From: Sulfobacillus acidophilus
Lineage (GTDB): Bacteria; Bacillota; Sulfobacillia; Sulfobacillales; Sulfobacillaceae
Length of the DNA stretch: 64,000 bases
Direction: 5' to 3'
Assembly (NCBI GenBank): GCA_003023745.1
Contig: PXYV01000006.1
Span: 1 to 64,000, forward strand
Below, piece by piece: positions 26,499-35,558 of this stretch (within the stretch, counting starts at the first letter, position 1; each line of letters starts with the position of its first letter). The translations under genes and the position numbers were made by a program. Under the pieces are notes generated by a model, which worked only from the letters and a program-made list of their open reading frames with translations, had not been told where the DNA came from and searched no databases.

Positions 26499-27250
26499 TT
26501 GAAGAAGAACGCGAGGAAGGTGGCGGCAACGAAGGCGGGGGTATGATGCGGTGGCTCATTACCTATGCCGATCTTATCACCCTTCTCTTAGCGTTCTTTA
26601 TTGTGTTGTATGCCATGAATCGGACCGAGCAAATCAAATTTTCCTTAGTCGCGCAGGCCTTAGCCAATGAGTTTGATTCGCAAAGCATCGTCGGTAACGG
26701 CCTCGGCCCGTCTGTCATCACCGCTAACAGCGGGACTAATGTGCAACGTGCGAGCCAACAAGAGCTGAATGCGTTAAGCAACCTACAGAATCGACTGCAA
26801 AGTGCCATCCAAAAGGCCGGTTTGAGCAAAGAGGTCTCGGTAACCAGCAATGTGCGTGGGGTTGAGGTGAGCTTGGACGCCACCACGTTGTTTGCGTCCG
26901 CGTCTGCCGCGCTATCACCGCAGGCAGTGACGCTTTTGCACGGGTTAGGGGCGGCCTTGGCCACCGTGCCCAATGACATTGAGGTGGTGGGATACACCGA
27001 TGCCACTCCCATCCACACCAGTCAATATCCGAGCAATTGGCAATTATCGGCGATGCGCGCCGCTAACGTTGTCTACGTATTGAGCCAAGTCCCCCATATT
27101 GACCCGTCGCGGCTTTCGTTGGCGGGGTTTGGGCCGTACCACCCGGTTGCCACCAATGCTACGGCGGCCGGTCGTGCGAGAAATCGGCGCGTAAACATTT
27201 TGGTATTGCGCAGCGACGTGGCCGAAGTGGCGATTGGCAATGGGCCGTAG
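26495..27250 (+). CDS. motB: Flagellar motor stator protein MotB
   Basis: MotB anchors the stator to peptidoglycan and carries the ion-binding Asp. Here it is Asp26 in LITYADLITLLLAFFIVLY, the only membrane helix. The C-terminal half is an OmpA-like peptidoglycan-binding domain with VVGYTDATPI, SNWQLSAMRAANVVY, LAGFGPYHPVA and RARNRRVNI. The cytoplasmic N-terminus is acidic and Gly-rich (EEEREEGGGNEGGG), lacking the usual basic lead. Whether protons or sodium drive it is not decided by sequence. It has 251 aa and is coupled to motA. Confidence 0.95.
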   Translation: MIEEEREEGGGNEGGGMMRWLITYADLITLLLAFFIVLYAMNRTEQIKFSLVAQALANEFDSQSIVGNGLGPSVITANSGTNVQRASQQELNALSNLQNRLQSAIQKAGLSKEVSVTSNVRGVEVSLDATTLFASASAALSPQAVTLLHGLGAALATVPNDIEVVGYTDATPIHTSQYPSNWQLSAMRAANVVYVLSQVPHIDPSRLSLAGFGPYHPVATNATAAGRARNRRVNILVLRSDVAEVAIGNGP

Positions 27251-27276
27251 AGGAGTGAGGGGAGGTTGAATCCAGA

Positions 27277-27645
27277 ATGGGAATGGGTCCGTTAAACAAT
27301 ACGACTGATGCGGCCATTGTGGCCACCATGAACTTGAGCCGCGAACAACAACTGTACATTACAAATGACTTGGCCAATTATGATACCCCTGGCTTTCAAG
27401 CTCAAAATTTGTCGTTTCAAAGCCAGTTGGCCCAGGCACTGGATCAGGGGCCAAACGCCATTTTAAACGTGACCGGCACGGTGGATACCACGCCGGGGTC
27501 GGTGAGCAACAACGGCAATAGCGTGTCGATGACGGCGCAGATGAGCAACCTGGTCAAAAGTCAGTTGTTGTACGAGACGGCAGTTCAAGCGTACAACCAA
27601 CAGATTACGGAGATAAAAATTGTGACCGAAGGGAAGGCGCAATAA
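27277..27645 (+). CDS. flgB: Flagellar basal-body rod protein FlgB
   Basis: A 122-aa rod protein. The N-terminal block SREQQLYITNDLANYDTPGF is the flagellar rod/hook signature, and the C-terminus (LVKSQLLYETAVQAYNQQIT) forms the partner helix. ATG 27277 follows GGGAGG at 11-12 nt; ATG 27283 is an alternative. It is followed directly by flgC and fliE, the usual order in Firmicutes. Confidence 0.92.
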   Translation: MGMGPLNNTTDAAIVATMNLSREQQLYITNDLANYDTPGFQAQNLSFQSQLAQALDQGPNAILNVTGTVDTTPGSVSNNGNSVSMTAQMSNLVKSQLLYETAVQAYNQQITEIKIVTEGKAQ

Positions 27646-28064
27646 TGTTTGATGGATTGTCGATTGCTTCAACCGGGCTGGTGGCGGAATCCTTGCGTTT
27701 GTCGTTGGTTGCTAACAACTTGGCTAATGCGGATACCACCGTCACAGTTCAAGGGGGGCCTTACAAGGCTGAATACGCACTCTTTGCAGCGGCGCCGGCA
27801 CCCGCGTCCGGTCCTGACCAAGGCGTGGGGCAAGGGGTTGTGGTTAACGGTATTTATCAAGATCCGAGCCCGCCCACGGTGGTCTATGATCCAACAAGTC
27901 CTCAGGCCAACGCCCAGGGTGACGTGTTGTACCCTAATGTGAGCTTGCAGACGCAAATGGTGGATATGATCGAAGCGTCTCAAGCGTATCAGGCAAATGT
28001 GAGCTCTTTTAATTCCGCCAAGGCTATGGATGTTGAAGCGCTCACCATTGGTGCACAATCATGA
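27645..28064 (+). CDS. flgC: Flagellar basal-body rod protein FlgC
   Basis: A 139-aa proximal rod protein with the N-terminal signature STGLVAESLRLSLVANNLAN and the C-terminal helix QTQMVDMIEASQAYQANVSS. The middle is short and Ala/Pro-rich (FAAAPAPASGPDQG). The start overlaps the flgB stop, and the stop overlaps the fliE start. Confidence 0.93.
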   Translation: MFDGLSIASTGLVAESLRLSLVANNLANADTTVTVQGGPYKAEYALFAAAPAPASGPDQGVGQGVVVNGIYQDPSPPTVVYDPTSPQANAQGDVLYPNVSLQTQMVDMIEASQAYQANVSSFNSAKAMDVEALTIGAQS

Positions 28065-28354
28065 GTACCTTGCCGATTACCTTGCTGCCACCGGTTACGC
28101 TTAGTGGGAGTGAAGCCCAGCAACAGGGCCTTTCCAGTAATTTTGGAGCGTTGCTGGGACAGGCCATCACTGGTTTGACGCAAGGACAGGCAAACGCGGA
28201 CCAAACGATTCAGCAAGCTTTAGTGGGAAATGTGAGCGTTACGCAGGCCATGATTGCCATGACCCAAGCCCAGTCCCAATTAGATGTGGCAACGGCCATC
28301 CAAAATCAAGCGGTTTCCGCTTATCAAACGATTATGAACATGCCGTTGAGCTAA
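28061..28354 (+). CDS. fliE: Hook-basal body complex protein FliE
   Basis: FliE links the MS ring to the rod and the export gate. The 97-aa protein keeps the C-terminal block ALVGNVSVTQAMIAMTQAQ and the ending AYQTIMNMPLS, typical of FliE. The N-terminus is less conserved. It lies in the flgB-flgC-fliE order with a 4-nt overlap. Confidence 0.92.
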   Translation: MSTLPITLLPPVTLSGSEAQQQGLSSNFGALLGQAITGLTQGQANADQTIQQALVGNVSVTQAMIAMTQAQSQLDVATAIQNQAVSAYQTIMNMPLS

Positions 28355-28370
28355 AGGGGCGCCGTGCTAA

Positions 28371-29954
28371 ATGAATAACGAATCGATGCAAGGATATCTC
28401 ACTCGGTTTATGCAGTGGTGGAAGGCCCAATCGTCGTCGCAAAAATTGCGTCTTGGCGGATTAGTGGTTTTAGGCCTGGCTGTTCTGGTGGCGGGGTGGA
28501 CATTTATCACCAGTCCTAATTGGCAGCCGTTGTATACGAACCTCAGCGCTCGCACTGCCGGTCAAATCACCTCCGAACTAACCACGTTAAAGGTCCCCTA
28601 TGAACTGACCAATGGCGGGACCACGGTGGAGGTCCCAAAGAAGGATGTCGACCAGGCGCGGGTGTCGTTAGCGGACCAAAACATTCCTTCGAGCAGTGTG
28701 GGGCTGCCTTCTTCATTGACGTTTAGTCTCGGCGAAAGTGATCAGGAGATTGCCGCCACGGAACAGGCTAATTTGGAAGCGACTTTAGAATCGACCATCG
28801 ACAGCATCAATGGTGTGCGCTCCAGTCGGGTGTTGGTGAATGAGCCGACCCCCAGTTTGTTCGGGGAGTCTTCGGCGGGAGCCAGCGCGTCCGTCTTTGT
28901 CGATCTAACACCCGGCAGCACCTTGTCGCCAGGTCAAGTGCGGGGAATCATGAATTTAGTGGCGCATTCTGTCTCAGGATTGTCAGCTCGCGAGGTGTCG
29001 GTGGTGGACCAGACCGGCGCTGTGCTGTCCTCGGCAGCGCTGACGACGAACAGCCAGGCGTCGGGGGTATCGACTGTCTCGCAAGCGGAATTGGCCGCAG
29101 AAAATGCTGTGTCGTCGCAAATTCGTACCAATGTGCAGAATATGTTGACGCAAGTTCTAGGCCCAGGCAATGCGGTGGTGCAGGTGAGCACCATCATGAA
29201 TTTCAATCATGCGACGGTGCACTCGGTGAGCTATGGCAAAGGTGTCTTATCACAACAGCAGGTGCAGACCAGCAACAGCACCGGCACCACACCGCCATCC
29301 ACGCCGGTAGGCACGACCAGCAATACACCGACGGTGACAACGACATCGAGCAGCACGGGTACGTCAACCTCGAAAAGCACGACCACCATTAGTAAGTACG
29401 ATGTGGATACGACCAAGACCGTATCAACGGTTCCGGCGGGCACCATTGCTCGTCTAACGGTGGCGGTTGTGGTTAATCAGAAGTTAACGCCATCGGCTGA
29501 AAAGTCGCTTAAGAGCTTGGTGGCCAATGCGGCGGGTGTCAACCTTAAACGGGGAGATCAGTTAACGGTGGTGGGGATGCCGTTTAACCGCACGGCGGTC
29601 AATCAGGCGCTCGCGGCAATGCAAAAGGCACAAAAGGCGCAGACGATTCGACAGGGAGCGGTTGCGTTAGCGGCACTCGGCATGTTGGTGTTTTTGTTTT
29701 TGATGATTCGGCGAACCGTGAAGAATCGTCCTGCCGAAGGACCAGTTCCAGCGGTGACATTGCCGGAGGCCGTCGGGGCGCAACCTGATTTTCAAGAACC
29801 GATGTCCGTGGCAGACTTGTTGAATGAAATGCGGGCCGCCAAAGAGCCGAGCATTTCAGACAACGCCCGGCAGCGGTTGGAAGATATGGCCCGCAACGAT
29901 CCGGAGAGCGCAGCGCGGCTCTTAAAGGCTTGGATGGACGAGGAAAGCAGCTAG
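28371..29954 (+). CDS. fliF: Flagellar MS-ring protein FliF
   Basis: FliF forms the MS ring in the membrane. The 527-aa protein has a helix near residues 25-43, then the RBM domains (WQPLYTNLSARTAGQI, VSLADQNIPSSS and ARVxL-like VLVNEPTPSLF), a second helix near 430-447, and the FliG-binding tail SDNARQRLEDMARNDPESAA. Residues about 297-345 form a long Ser/Thr/Pro insertion (NSTGTTPPSTPVGTTSNT and on) in the extracytoplasmic part. It is followed by fliG after 1 nt. Confidence 0.95.
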   Translation: MNNESMQGYLTRFMQWWKAQSSSQKLRLGGLVVLGLAVLVAGWTFITSPNWQPLYTNLSARTAGQITSELTTLKVPYELTNGGTTVEVPKKDVDQARVSLADQNIPSSSVGLPSSLTFSLGESDQEIAATEQANLEATLESTIDSINGVRSSRVLVNEPTPSLFGESSAGASASVFVDLTPGSTLSPGQVRGIMNLVAHSVSGLSAREVSVVDQTGAVLSSAALTTNSQASGVSTVSQAELAAENAVSSQIRTNVQNMLTQVLGPGNAVVQVSTIMNFNHATVHSVSYGKGVLSQQQVQTSNSTGTTPPSTPVGTTSNTPTVTTTSSSTGTSTSKSTTTISKYDVDTTKTVSTVPAGTIARLTVAVVVNQKLTPSAEKSLKSLVANAAGVNLKRGDQLTVVGMPFNRTAVNQALAAMQKAQKAQTIRQGAVALAALGMLVFLFLMIRRTVKNRPAEGPVPAVTLPEAVGAQPDFQEPMSVADLLNEMRAAKEPSISDNARQRLEDMARNDPESAARLLKAWMDEESS

Positions 29955-29955
29955 T

Positions 29956-30960
29956 ATGGACAAGATGTCGGGATCGCGCAAGGCGGCGGTGCTGCTCTTG
30001 AGCATGGGAGCAGAAGAAGCTGCCGGAATTCTTCGCTATATGAAGCGATCGGATGTCGAGGCGATTACGGTGGAGATCGCCAAGATGAAACGCGTGGACC
30101 CGGCGTTGCAAGATGAGGTATTGAACGAGTTCTATCATCTCTCTCAAGCGGACCGGCAAATTGCCGAAGGCGGAGCCGACTTAGCCAAAGAAATGTTGGA
30201 ACGTGCCTTTGATGATCAACGGGCGGGCGAAATCATGTATCGGCTGCGCAACTTTTTGCAAAAGCGCCCGTTTGAGATTTTGCGCAAGGTTGATGCGTCA
30301 CAAATCACGGCCTTGGTTCAAGACGAGCACCCCCAGACCATTGCCGTGATCTTGTCGCATACGGACCCGGCTCAGTCCGCAGCCGTCCTGTCCGCCCTGC
30401 CGTCGGACCTGCAAACCGATGTGGCACGGCGCATTGCATTGATGGGGCGAGCGGCTCCGGAAGTGATCAAGGAAATCGAGTCACTGATTGAACAAAAGCT
30501 ATCGGATTTGGCCGCCGACGAGGCCAGCGGCGGAGGAGGCGGGTTAAATGTGATCGTGCCAATCCTGAACAATACCGAACGGGCTGCTGAGCGTCAGATT
30601 ATGTCGGGATTGGAAGAACAGGATCCGGAATTGGCGGAGAACATTCGCAATCGCATGTTTGTCTTTGAGAATATTTTACAGTTGGATGATCGCGCGATTC
30701 AAAAAATGCTCAGACGCGTCGATAACAAGACCCTGGCGATGGCGATGAAAGGAGCGAATCCAGAAATGGCGGAGCGGATCATGCGCAATTTATCGCAAAA
30801 GGCAGCGGAACTGTTGCGTGATGATATCGATGTGCTGGGGCCGGTGCGAATTCGCGACGTTGAACAGGCTCAGCGTGAATTGGTTAACATCGTGCGGCAA
30901 CTGGAGGATGCAGGGGAAATTATCATTTCACGGGGGGAGAAGGATGACTTCATCCTCTAG
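29956..30960 (+). CDS. fliG: Flagellar motor switch protein FliG
   Basis: FliG transmits torque from MotA to the rotor. The 334-aa protein shows the N-terminal SGSRKAAVLLLSMGAEEAAG, the middle EHPQTIAVILSHTDP block, and the C-terminal torque helix VDNKTLAMAMKGANPEMAER with charged residues. Length and order are standard. Its last 17 nt overlap fliH. Confidence 0.96.
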   Translation: MDKMSGSRKAAVLLLSMGAEEAAGILRYMKRSDVEAITVEIAKMKRVDPALQDEVLNEFYHLSQADRQIAEGGADLAKEMLERAFDDQRAGEIMYRLRNFLQKRPFEILRKVDASQITALVQDEHPQTIAVILSHTDPAQSAAVLSALPSDLQTDVARRIALMGRAAPEVIKEIESLIEQKLSDLAADEASGGGGGLNVIVPILNNTERAAERQIMSGLEEQDPELAENIRNRMFVFENILQLDDRAIQKMLRRVDNKTLAMAMKGANPEMAERIMRNLSQKAAELLRDDIDVLGPVRIRDVEQAQRELVNIVRQLEDAGEIIISRGEKDDFIL

Positions 30961-31630
30961 AGTTATTAAGCTCAGTCAGCAAACGTTGGCGCGCCAACGC
31001 GTTTCGGTGGAGATACCGCCTATGGCGGTCGAGCCTTTGCAGCTTGAGCCCGAACTTAACTCGGCTGTTGGCGAAGTGATGGAACGGGCAAAACGCGAAG
31101 CCCGCGCCATTATCGAGCAGGCCGAGATGCAGGCGGAGCAAATCCGACAGGCCGCTCAAGACGAGGGACGGCGTGTCGGCGTGGAAGAAGGACGCCAGCA
31201 AGGCCGGCAGGAGGTGGAGCAACTGTGGGCTGAGTTGAAACGCCACCTGCAAGAGCCCTTAGACTTGCTTGATTCCACTCGCAATTACTTGGCCCGGTTG
31301 ACAGATGAAAGCACTCTAGCGCTGGCGGCGGCGCTGAGTGTTAGTGTGTTTTCGCGGTTGAAGTTGGAGCGTTTGGACGTCCTCGCCCAATACATCGAAG
31401 AGCTGGCCGCCAGCGTAGATCAGGAGAAAGTGACCGTATTTCTCGACCCCAGCTGGAGTCCACGCCTAAAAGCCCTGCAAGACGCCTTGACCGACGCGGT
31501 ATCTTCGGTGATGCTCAGCATCGACGATAGCTTACAGACCGGGCTGATGCGGGCCGAGGGGCCTTCTGGGGGCGCCTTAGGGGGGCCCTTATTGTCTTTG
31601 AAGGCCATTTTGCAAGAGGTTCTGGAATGA
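30944..31630 (+). CDS. fliH: Flagellar export apparatus protein FliH
   Basis: FliH holds the FliI ATPase at the export gate as a stator-like arm. The 228-aa protein has a charged coiled-coil region (VMERAKREARAIIEQAEMQA, then DEGRRVGVEEGRQQGRQEVE) and a C-terminal globular part. ATG 30944 lies inside the end of fliG after a GGGGGGAG stretch. The stop overlaps fliI. Assigned by coiled-coil pattern and by position between fliG and fliI. Confidence 0.85.
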   Translation: MTSSSRVIKLSQQTLARQRVSVEIPPMAVEPLQLEPELNSAVGEVMERAKREARAIIEQAEMQAEQIRQAAQDEGRRVGVEEGRQQGRQEVEQLWAELKRHLQEPLDLLDSTRNYLARLTDESTLALAAALSVSVFSRLKLERLDVLAQYIEELAASVDQEKVTVFLDPSWSPRLKALQDALTDAVSSVMLSIDDSLQTGLMRAEGPSGGALGGPLLSLKAILQEVLE

Positions 31631-32994
31631 TTACAGCGGACCAAATCACGGCGGTACCGTCAGAACGGCGCTTCTGGCAGTACGGGACAATCGAATCCGT
31701 TCGGGGATTATCAGTCATCAGCCGCGGTCCCAAAGCGGCTATTGGCGAAATTCTGTGGCTGCTTGACTCTGAACATCCGAGTGCTCGGTTTCAGGACAGA
31801 AGCGGAATTTTTGCGGGGTTAGGACAAGGCATGATGTTGGAGGTGGCTGGATTTTTGCCGCAAGGCCGCCTTATCCTCACGCCCTATGGAGAACTCGCAG
31901 GCATTCACCAGGGTACCATGGTGGTCAAGAGCGGACGGCGTTTGACGGTGCCCGTAGGTCGCGGACTGTTGGGGAGAGTCGTGGACGGTACGGGAACGCC
32001 CTTAGACGGTCTGGCGCCGTTATGGTCGCGGCGTATGGAAATCGCAGCCGAGCCAATCCCTCCCTTGTCGCGCCGTCCTATCGATACGCCGTTATGGACC
32101 GGTGTGCGCGCGATCGACGGCCTCATTACGTTAGGCCGGGGTCAGCGTGTAGGCATTTTTGCGGGAGCAGGAGTGGGCAAGACGACGTTGTTGCAGCAGT
32201 TGCTGGCCGGCACGGCGGGCGATGTGGCCGTGGTGGGGTTGATTGGCGAGCGTGGGCGTGAAATCGCCGAATTCTATCATCAATTGGCGCCGCAAGCGCT
32301 GGCAAAGACCGCCATTATTGCGGCTACGTCAGACAGCTCGGCGATTCTTCGTCTGCGTGCCGTCGATACGGCGTTTCGCGTGGCCGAGACATTTCGCGCG
32401 CTAGGACTGGACGTGATGCTGGTCATTGACTCCTTGACCCGCGTCGCATTGGCGCAGAGCGAGGTGGGATTGGAAAGTGGGGAAATTGCGGCGGTACGTG
32501 GGTACACCCCGTCCGTTTTTCATTTGTTGCCCCGGATTTTGGAGCGGGCCGGTTGCGTTGGAACGGGATCCATTACCGGTCTTTTTACCGTTTTGCTGGA
32601 GGGGGATGACCCAACCGATCCGATTGGTGATGCCGTGCGCGGGATATTAGATGGCAATTTGTACTTGTCGCGCACGTTGGCGGAACGCGACCATTTTCCG
32701 GCGATAGACGTACTAAAGAGTTTGAGCCGAGTGATGCCGGAGGTGGTGGACAGTACCCATCAGCAATTGGCCAGTCGAGTCCGACGGATTCTGGCGCGAC
32801 TTGAAAAAAATGCGGATTTAGTGGCGTTGGGCGCCTATCATCCGGGAACGGATGTTGTCCTTGATGCCTGCCTGGAAGTTGAGGCGCCGTTGAATCAATG
32901 GTTACAGCAACCCATTGACCAGTTTGACGAACCATCGGCGACGTTGGAATCGCTCGCCGCGTTGGTGGCCAATCCCCTATTGGAGTCGGCATGA
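31627..32994 (+). CDS. fliI: Flagellum-specific ATPase FliI
   Basis: FliI is the F1-beta-like ATPase of the flagellar type III export system. The 455-aa protein has Walker A GAGVGKTTLLQQ near residue 180, GLIGERGREIAEF, Walker B MLVIDSLTRVALAQ, and SVFHLLPRILERAG. Length matches the family. ATG 31627 overlaps the fliH stop and its stop overlaps fliJ. Confidence 0.96.
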   Translation: MITADQITAVPSERRFWQYGTIESVRGLSVISRGPKAAIGEILWLLDSEHPSARFQDRSGIFAGLGQGMMLEVAGFLPQGRLILTPYGELAGIHQGTMVVKSGRRLTVPVGRGLLGRVVDGTGTPLDGLAPLWSRRMEIAAEPIPPLSRRPIDTPLWTGVRAIDGLITLGRGQRVGIFAGAGVGKTTLLQQLLAGTAGDVAVVGLIGERGREIAEFYHQLAPQALAKTAIIAATSDSSAILRLRAVDTAFRVAETFRALGLDVMLVIDSLTRVALAQSEVGLESGEIAAVRGYTPSVFHLLPRILERAGCVGTGSITGLFTVLLEGDDPTDPIGDAVRGILDGNLYLSRTLAERDHFPAIDVLKSLSRVMPEVVDSTHQQLASRVRRILARLEKNADLVALGAYHPGTDVVLDACLEVEAPLNQWLQQPIDQFDEPSATLESLAALVANPLLESA

Positions 32995-33419
32995 TTCGGA
33001 CATTGATGGAGCTGGTTGAACAAGAACTCGACGAGGCATCACGGCGCCTGCAAGAATTGCTCTTTGAACAGGCGCAAATTCGGCAAGCACAAAAATATTG
33101 GCGCGATCGGCGCGGCGATGTCATGGCGGTCGATCAGTTGCAGGACGCAATGGCGATTGAGGATTGGCTAAGTTTTGGCCGGAAGGCAGATCGTGAACTG
33201 AAAAAGCTGGAAGAAAAGGATTTTCTTGTCGAAGAGCGAATAACTGATTGTCGAAATACGCTGCTACAACTGGCTCGTCGGCAGAAGCTTTTGGCGCAAA
33301 TTTTGATAAGGCGCCAAGATGCGCAACGACGTCGCGATGACCGTCGGCGCGAACGTGAGCTCGCGCAACGGGGGACCGCCCGCCAGGCAGCAAAAGAGGA
33401 GGCCCAGCGATGGCACTAG
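32991..33419 (+). CDS. fliJ: Flagellar FliJ-like coiled-coil protein
   Basis: A 142-aa, highly charged protein that is nearly all predicted coiled coil (EQELDEASRRLQELLFEQAQ, KLLAQILIRRQDAQRRRDD). FliJ is the central stalk of the FliI hexamer. Sequence conservation in FliJ is low, so the call rests on size, coiled coil and position right after fliI. The stop overlaps the PilZ gene by 10 nt. Confidence 0.8.
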   Translation: MIRTLMELVEQELDEASRRLQELLFEQAQIRQAQKYWRDRRGDVMAVDQLQDAMAIEDWLSFGRKADRELKKLEEKDFLVEERITDCRNTLLQLARRQKLLAQILIRRQDAQRRRDDRRRERELAQRGTARQAAKEEAQRWH

Positions 33420-34033
33420 AGTCGAATCAGCCGATTCAAATCGTGGTGGCTAATCGAATAGTGCCTACCCGAGTTATTCGCTCAATGCCTAATGAGGTGT
33501 ATTTGGACGCACTCAAGGATACGGAAGTGGAGTTAACTCCATTGCCGGGTCAAAAAGTTCCGTTGCGGTGGGCGGAAGACGAGACCTTGTATCAACAGTT
33601 CGCGATGGTGACCGATGTGCTCGACCCCATACCGATTATTGTTGTCAGGTTGCAAGGCACTGCGCATGTCGTGGAGTTCCGCAAGTCGTTTCGAGTCAAG
33701 GTCAGCGTGCCCATCGAATATGGGTTGGTCCGACCAGACTCGGAACTCTTAGTCACGACGACCCAGGATTTGTCGGCGACGGGCCTTCGGTTTCCCAGCG
33801 CCGTGCGGCTATGGACCGGTATTGAGTTGCGGATGCGGATTCGTGTCGAGAGCCGGCCGATTGAACTGGTCGGCAAAGTTGTGCGTGTCGCTCCGAAGGC
33901 TCGTGAGGTCCGTGGCCGCGAGAGTTGGGAGACTGCTGTGCAGTATACCGCAATTACGACAGCCGACCGTCGTTGGTTGGAGCAATATGTGCGGCGTCAG
34001 CACACGCGTATGCGTATTGGAGGCCCGCGTTAG
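33410..34033 (+). CDS. PilZ-domain c-di-GMP receptor (YcgR-like)
   Basis: A 207-aa protein with an N-terminal YcgR-type beta domain and a C-terminal PilZ domain. The c-di-GMP-binding residues are present: Arg91 and Arg95 in RKSFR and the DLSATG loop (120-125). YcgR-type proteins slow the flagellar motor when c-di-GMP is high, acting at MotA or FliG. Its place inside the flagellar operon, translationally coupled to fliJ, supports a motility-brake role. ATG 33410 follows GAGGCCC-type purines weakly. Confidence 0.88.
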   Translation: MALESNQPIQIVVANRIVPTRVIRSMPNEVYLDALKDTEVELTPLPGQKVPLRWAEDETLYQQFAMVTDVLDPIPIIVVRLQGTAHVVEFRKSFRVKVSVPIEYGLVRPDSELLVTTTQDLSATGLRFPSAVRLWTGIELRMRIRVESRPIELVGKVVRVAPKAREVRGRESWETAVQYTAITTADRRWLEQYVRRQHTRMRIGGPR

Positions 34034-34088
34034 TAAAGGGGGTGATGTTCAGCAACAATGATGTGACGATCGGAAAGGAGGTGAATTC

Positions 34089-35534
34089 TTGACAATGATG
34101 ATCTCGATACCGATGGAGGCGTTGTCTCAAGGCGATCCCAAGAATCCAACCCGGTCGAGTCCCCCCAAAGGCCGTGAGTTCCAGACCTTGTTGAAAGAGG
34201 GCACCACAAATACCCTTTGGGAGAAGCGTGCTCACTCCAAATCGTCGGCTCACACCACGGATGGATCGTCGCGGGCGGAGGTTGGATTGGCGAGTCCGAT
34301 CGAGTTGACAGGTCAGGCAACCGCGCCCGCATTGGCAACCGCTGGCTCCCAACATCTTGTGCCTTCGCCGGCCAGGGCTTCAGAACGGGAAAAAAAGACG
34401 CCGTCCAGTATTGTCGAGGCGTCTTTTGGGGTGGGCTCATTGCGGCTAGGCCGACTCCCTGCAGGCGGCTTGCATCGTGGCCGATCCACGAATGGCGCGG
34501 TGGCCCGCGCGATTTCGCAGCCGAACTTCCTGACCGCGGAAAAGGAGCCTTCGATCCAACCGGTGACGGCTGCCCCTCTTGATTCCATGCGTAAAACCGC
34601 GATGGCAGGGCGCGTTGCCAAGTTCGGGAGCAATGGTTTGCGGACGGTGTTCAGAACGTCGGTGAAGGGGAGTTCCGATCCGGCCCCGGGCGCGCGGTTG
34701 CCGTCACGGACGATGCCGCCCGCTCTTCAGTCGGGTGGGGAAGGCGAGTCGACGATGGCTTCGACACAAGGGGATGCCCAACGATTAGGGTTAAAGCCTA
34801 TTAGCGTACCAGTGTTGGCTCGACCCGGTTCCGATCGCACCCAGATCCGGAGTGCGGCCGCTTTACCGCAGGTCAAAGCGCAGTCACCGTTGGACTCGTT
34901 GGTGCCCAATCGTACTCCAACCCGGGAAGGGACGGCTGCGGCCCTCGTTAAAGCGAAGTTGCCGACAACCGGTGCCAGTGCGCTCTCGGTGGAGGAGACA
35001 CAACCGTCGCCAACCATCGGTCTCGTGAGCCCCACCCGTGCGGCGCAGGCTACGCATGGTCGATTGGCATCAAGTTCGGGACCTGCTCCCGCAAAAACCG
35101 AGGCACCATCAAATCCGCAACTCACCGCCGGTTGGAAAATTGAACCAACTCAGGTGGACGACCGCGGCGGGGTGCGCCAGTCGACTTGGAACATTAAACC
35201 GCCGCTGAGCACTGGATCTGCGATGAGGATGGAACTAACCCAGGAAGGATCCACTCTGAAGGCCAATTTGACAGTGAGCCCCGCAGCGTTGGGCTATCTC
35301 GACCTCGCTGCTACGGCTTTGCCCCATCATGCCGTGCATTTGCCGCAAGGGGTTGCTACCTTGGAATTGACGGTGACGACGTCGGGCGGCGGTGGAGCGG
35401 GGAGCCAAAGCAATCCCGAGCCACGTCAGGCCGTGTTGGCCTCATCAGTCGCGAAAAGTCGCGACTTTCAGTTGCAGGCCGGGGGGGCGGCGCTGGCATC
35501 GTATAGTTTGGCTGGTCTCGACTATCGTGCGTAA
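34089..35534 (+). CDS. fliK: Flagellar hook-length control protein (FliK-like)
   Basis: A 481-aa protein, mostly low-complexity and rich in Ser, Pro, Thr, Ala and Arg, as in FliK rulers. Near residues 390-425 a short block MELTQEGSTLKANLTVSPAA and LGYLDLA resembles the conserved C-terminal Flg_hook motif (LxPxxLGxVxV). It stands between the fliI/fliJ block and flgD, the usual fliK place. The start is TTG 34089, with AAAGGAGGTG 5 nt upstream; ATG 34095 is an alternative. Confidence 0.72.
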   Translation: MTMMISIPMEALSQGDPKNPTRSSPPKGREFQTLLKEGTTNTLWEKRAHSKSSAHTTDGSSRAEVGLASPIELTGQATAPALATAGSQHLVPSPARASEREKKTPSSIVEASFGVGSLRLGRLPAGGLHRGRSTNGAVARAISQPNFLTAEKEPSIQPVTAAPLDSMRKTAMAGRVAKFGSNGLRTVFRTSVKGSSDPAPGARLPSRTMPPALQSGGEGESTMASTQGDAQRLGLKPISVPVLARPGSDRTQIRSAAALPQVKAQSPLDSLVPNRTPTREGTAAALVKAKLPTTGASALSVEETQPSPTIGLVSPTRAAQATHGRLASSSGPAPAKTEAPSNPQLTAGWKIEPTQVDDRGGVRQSTWNIKPPLSTGSAMRMELTQEGSTLKANLTVSPAALGYLDLAATALPHHAVHLPQGVATLELTVTTSGGGGAGSQSNPEPRQAVLASSVAKSRDFQLQAGGAALASYSLAGLDYRA

Positions 35535-35558
35535 TGAGCTGGGAAAGGAGGTTAACAA

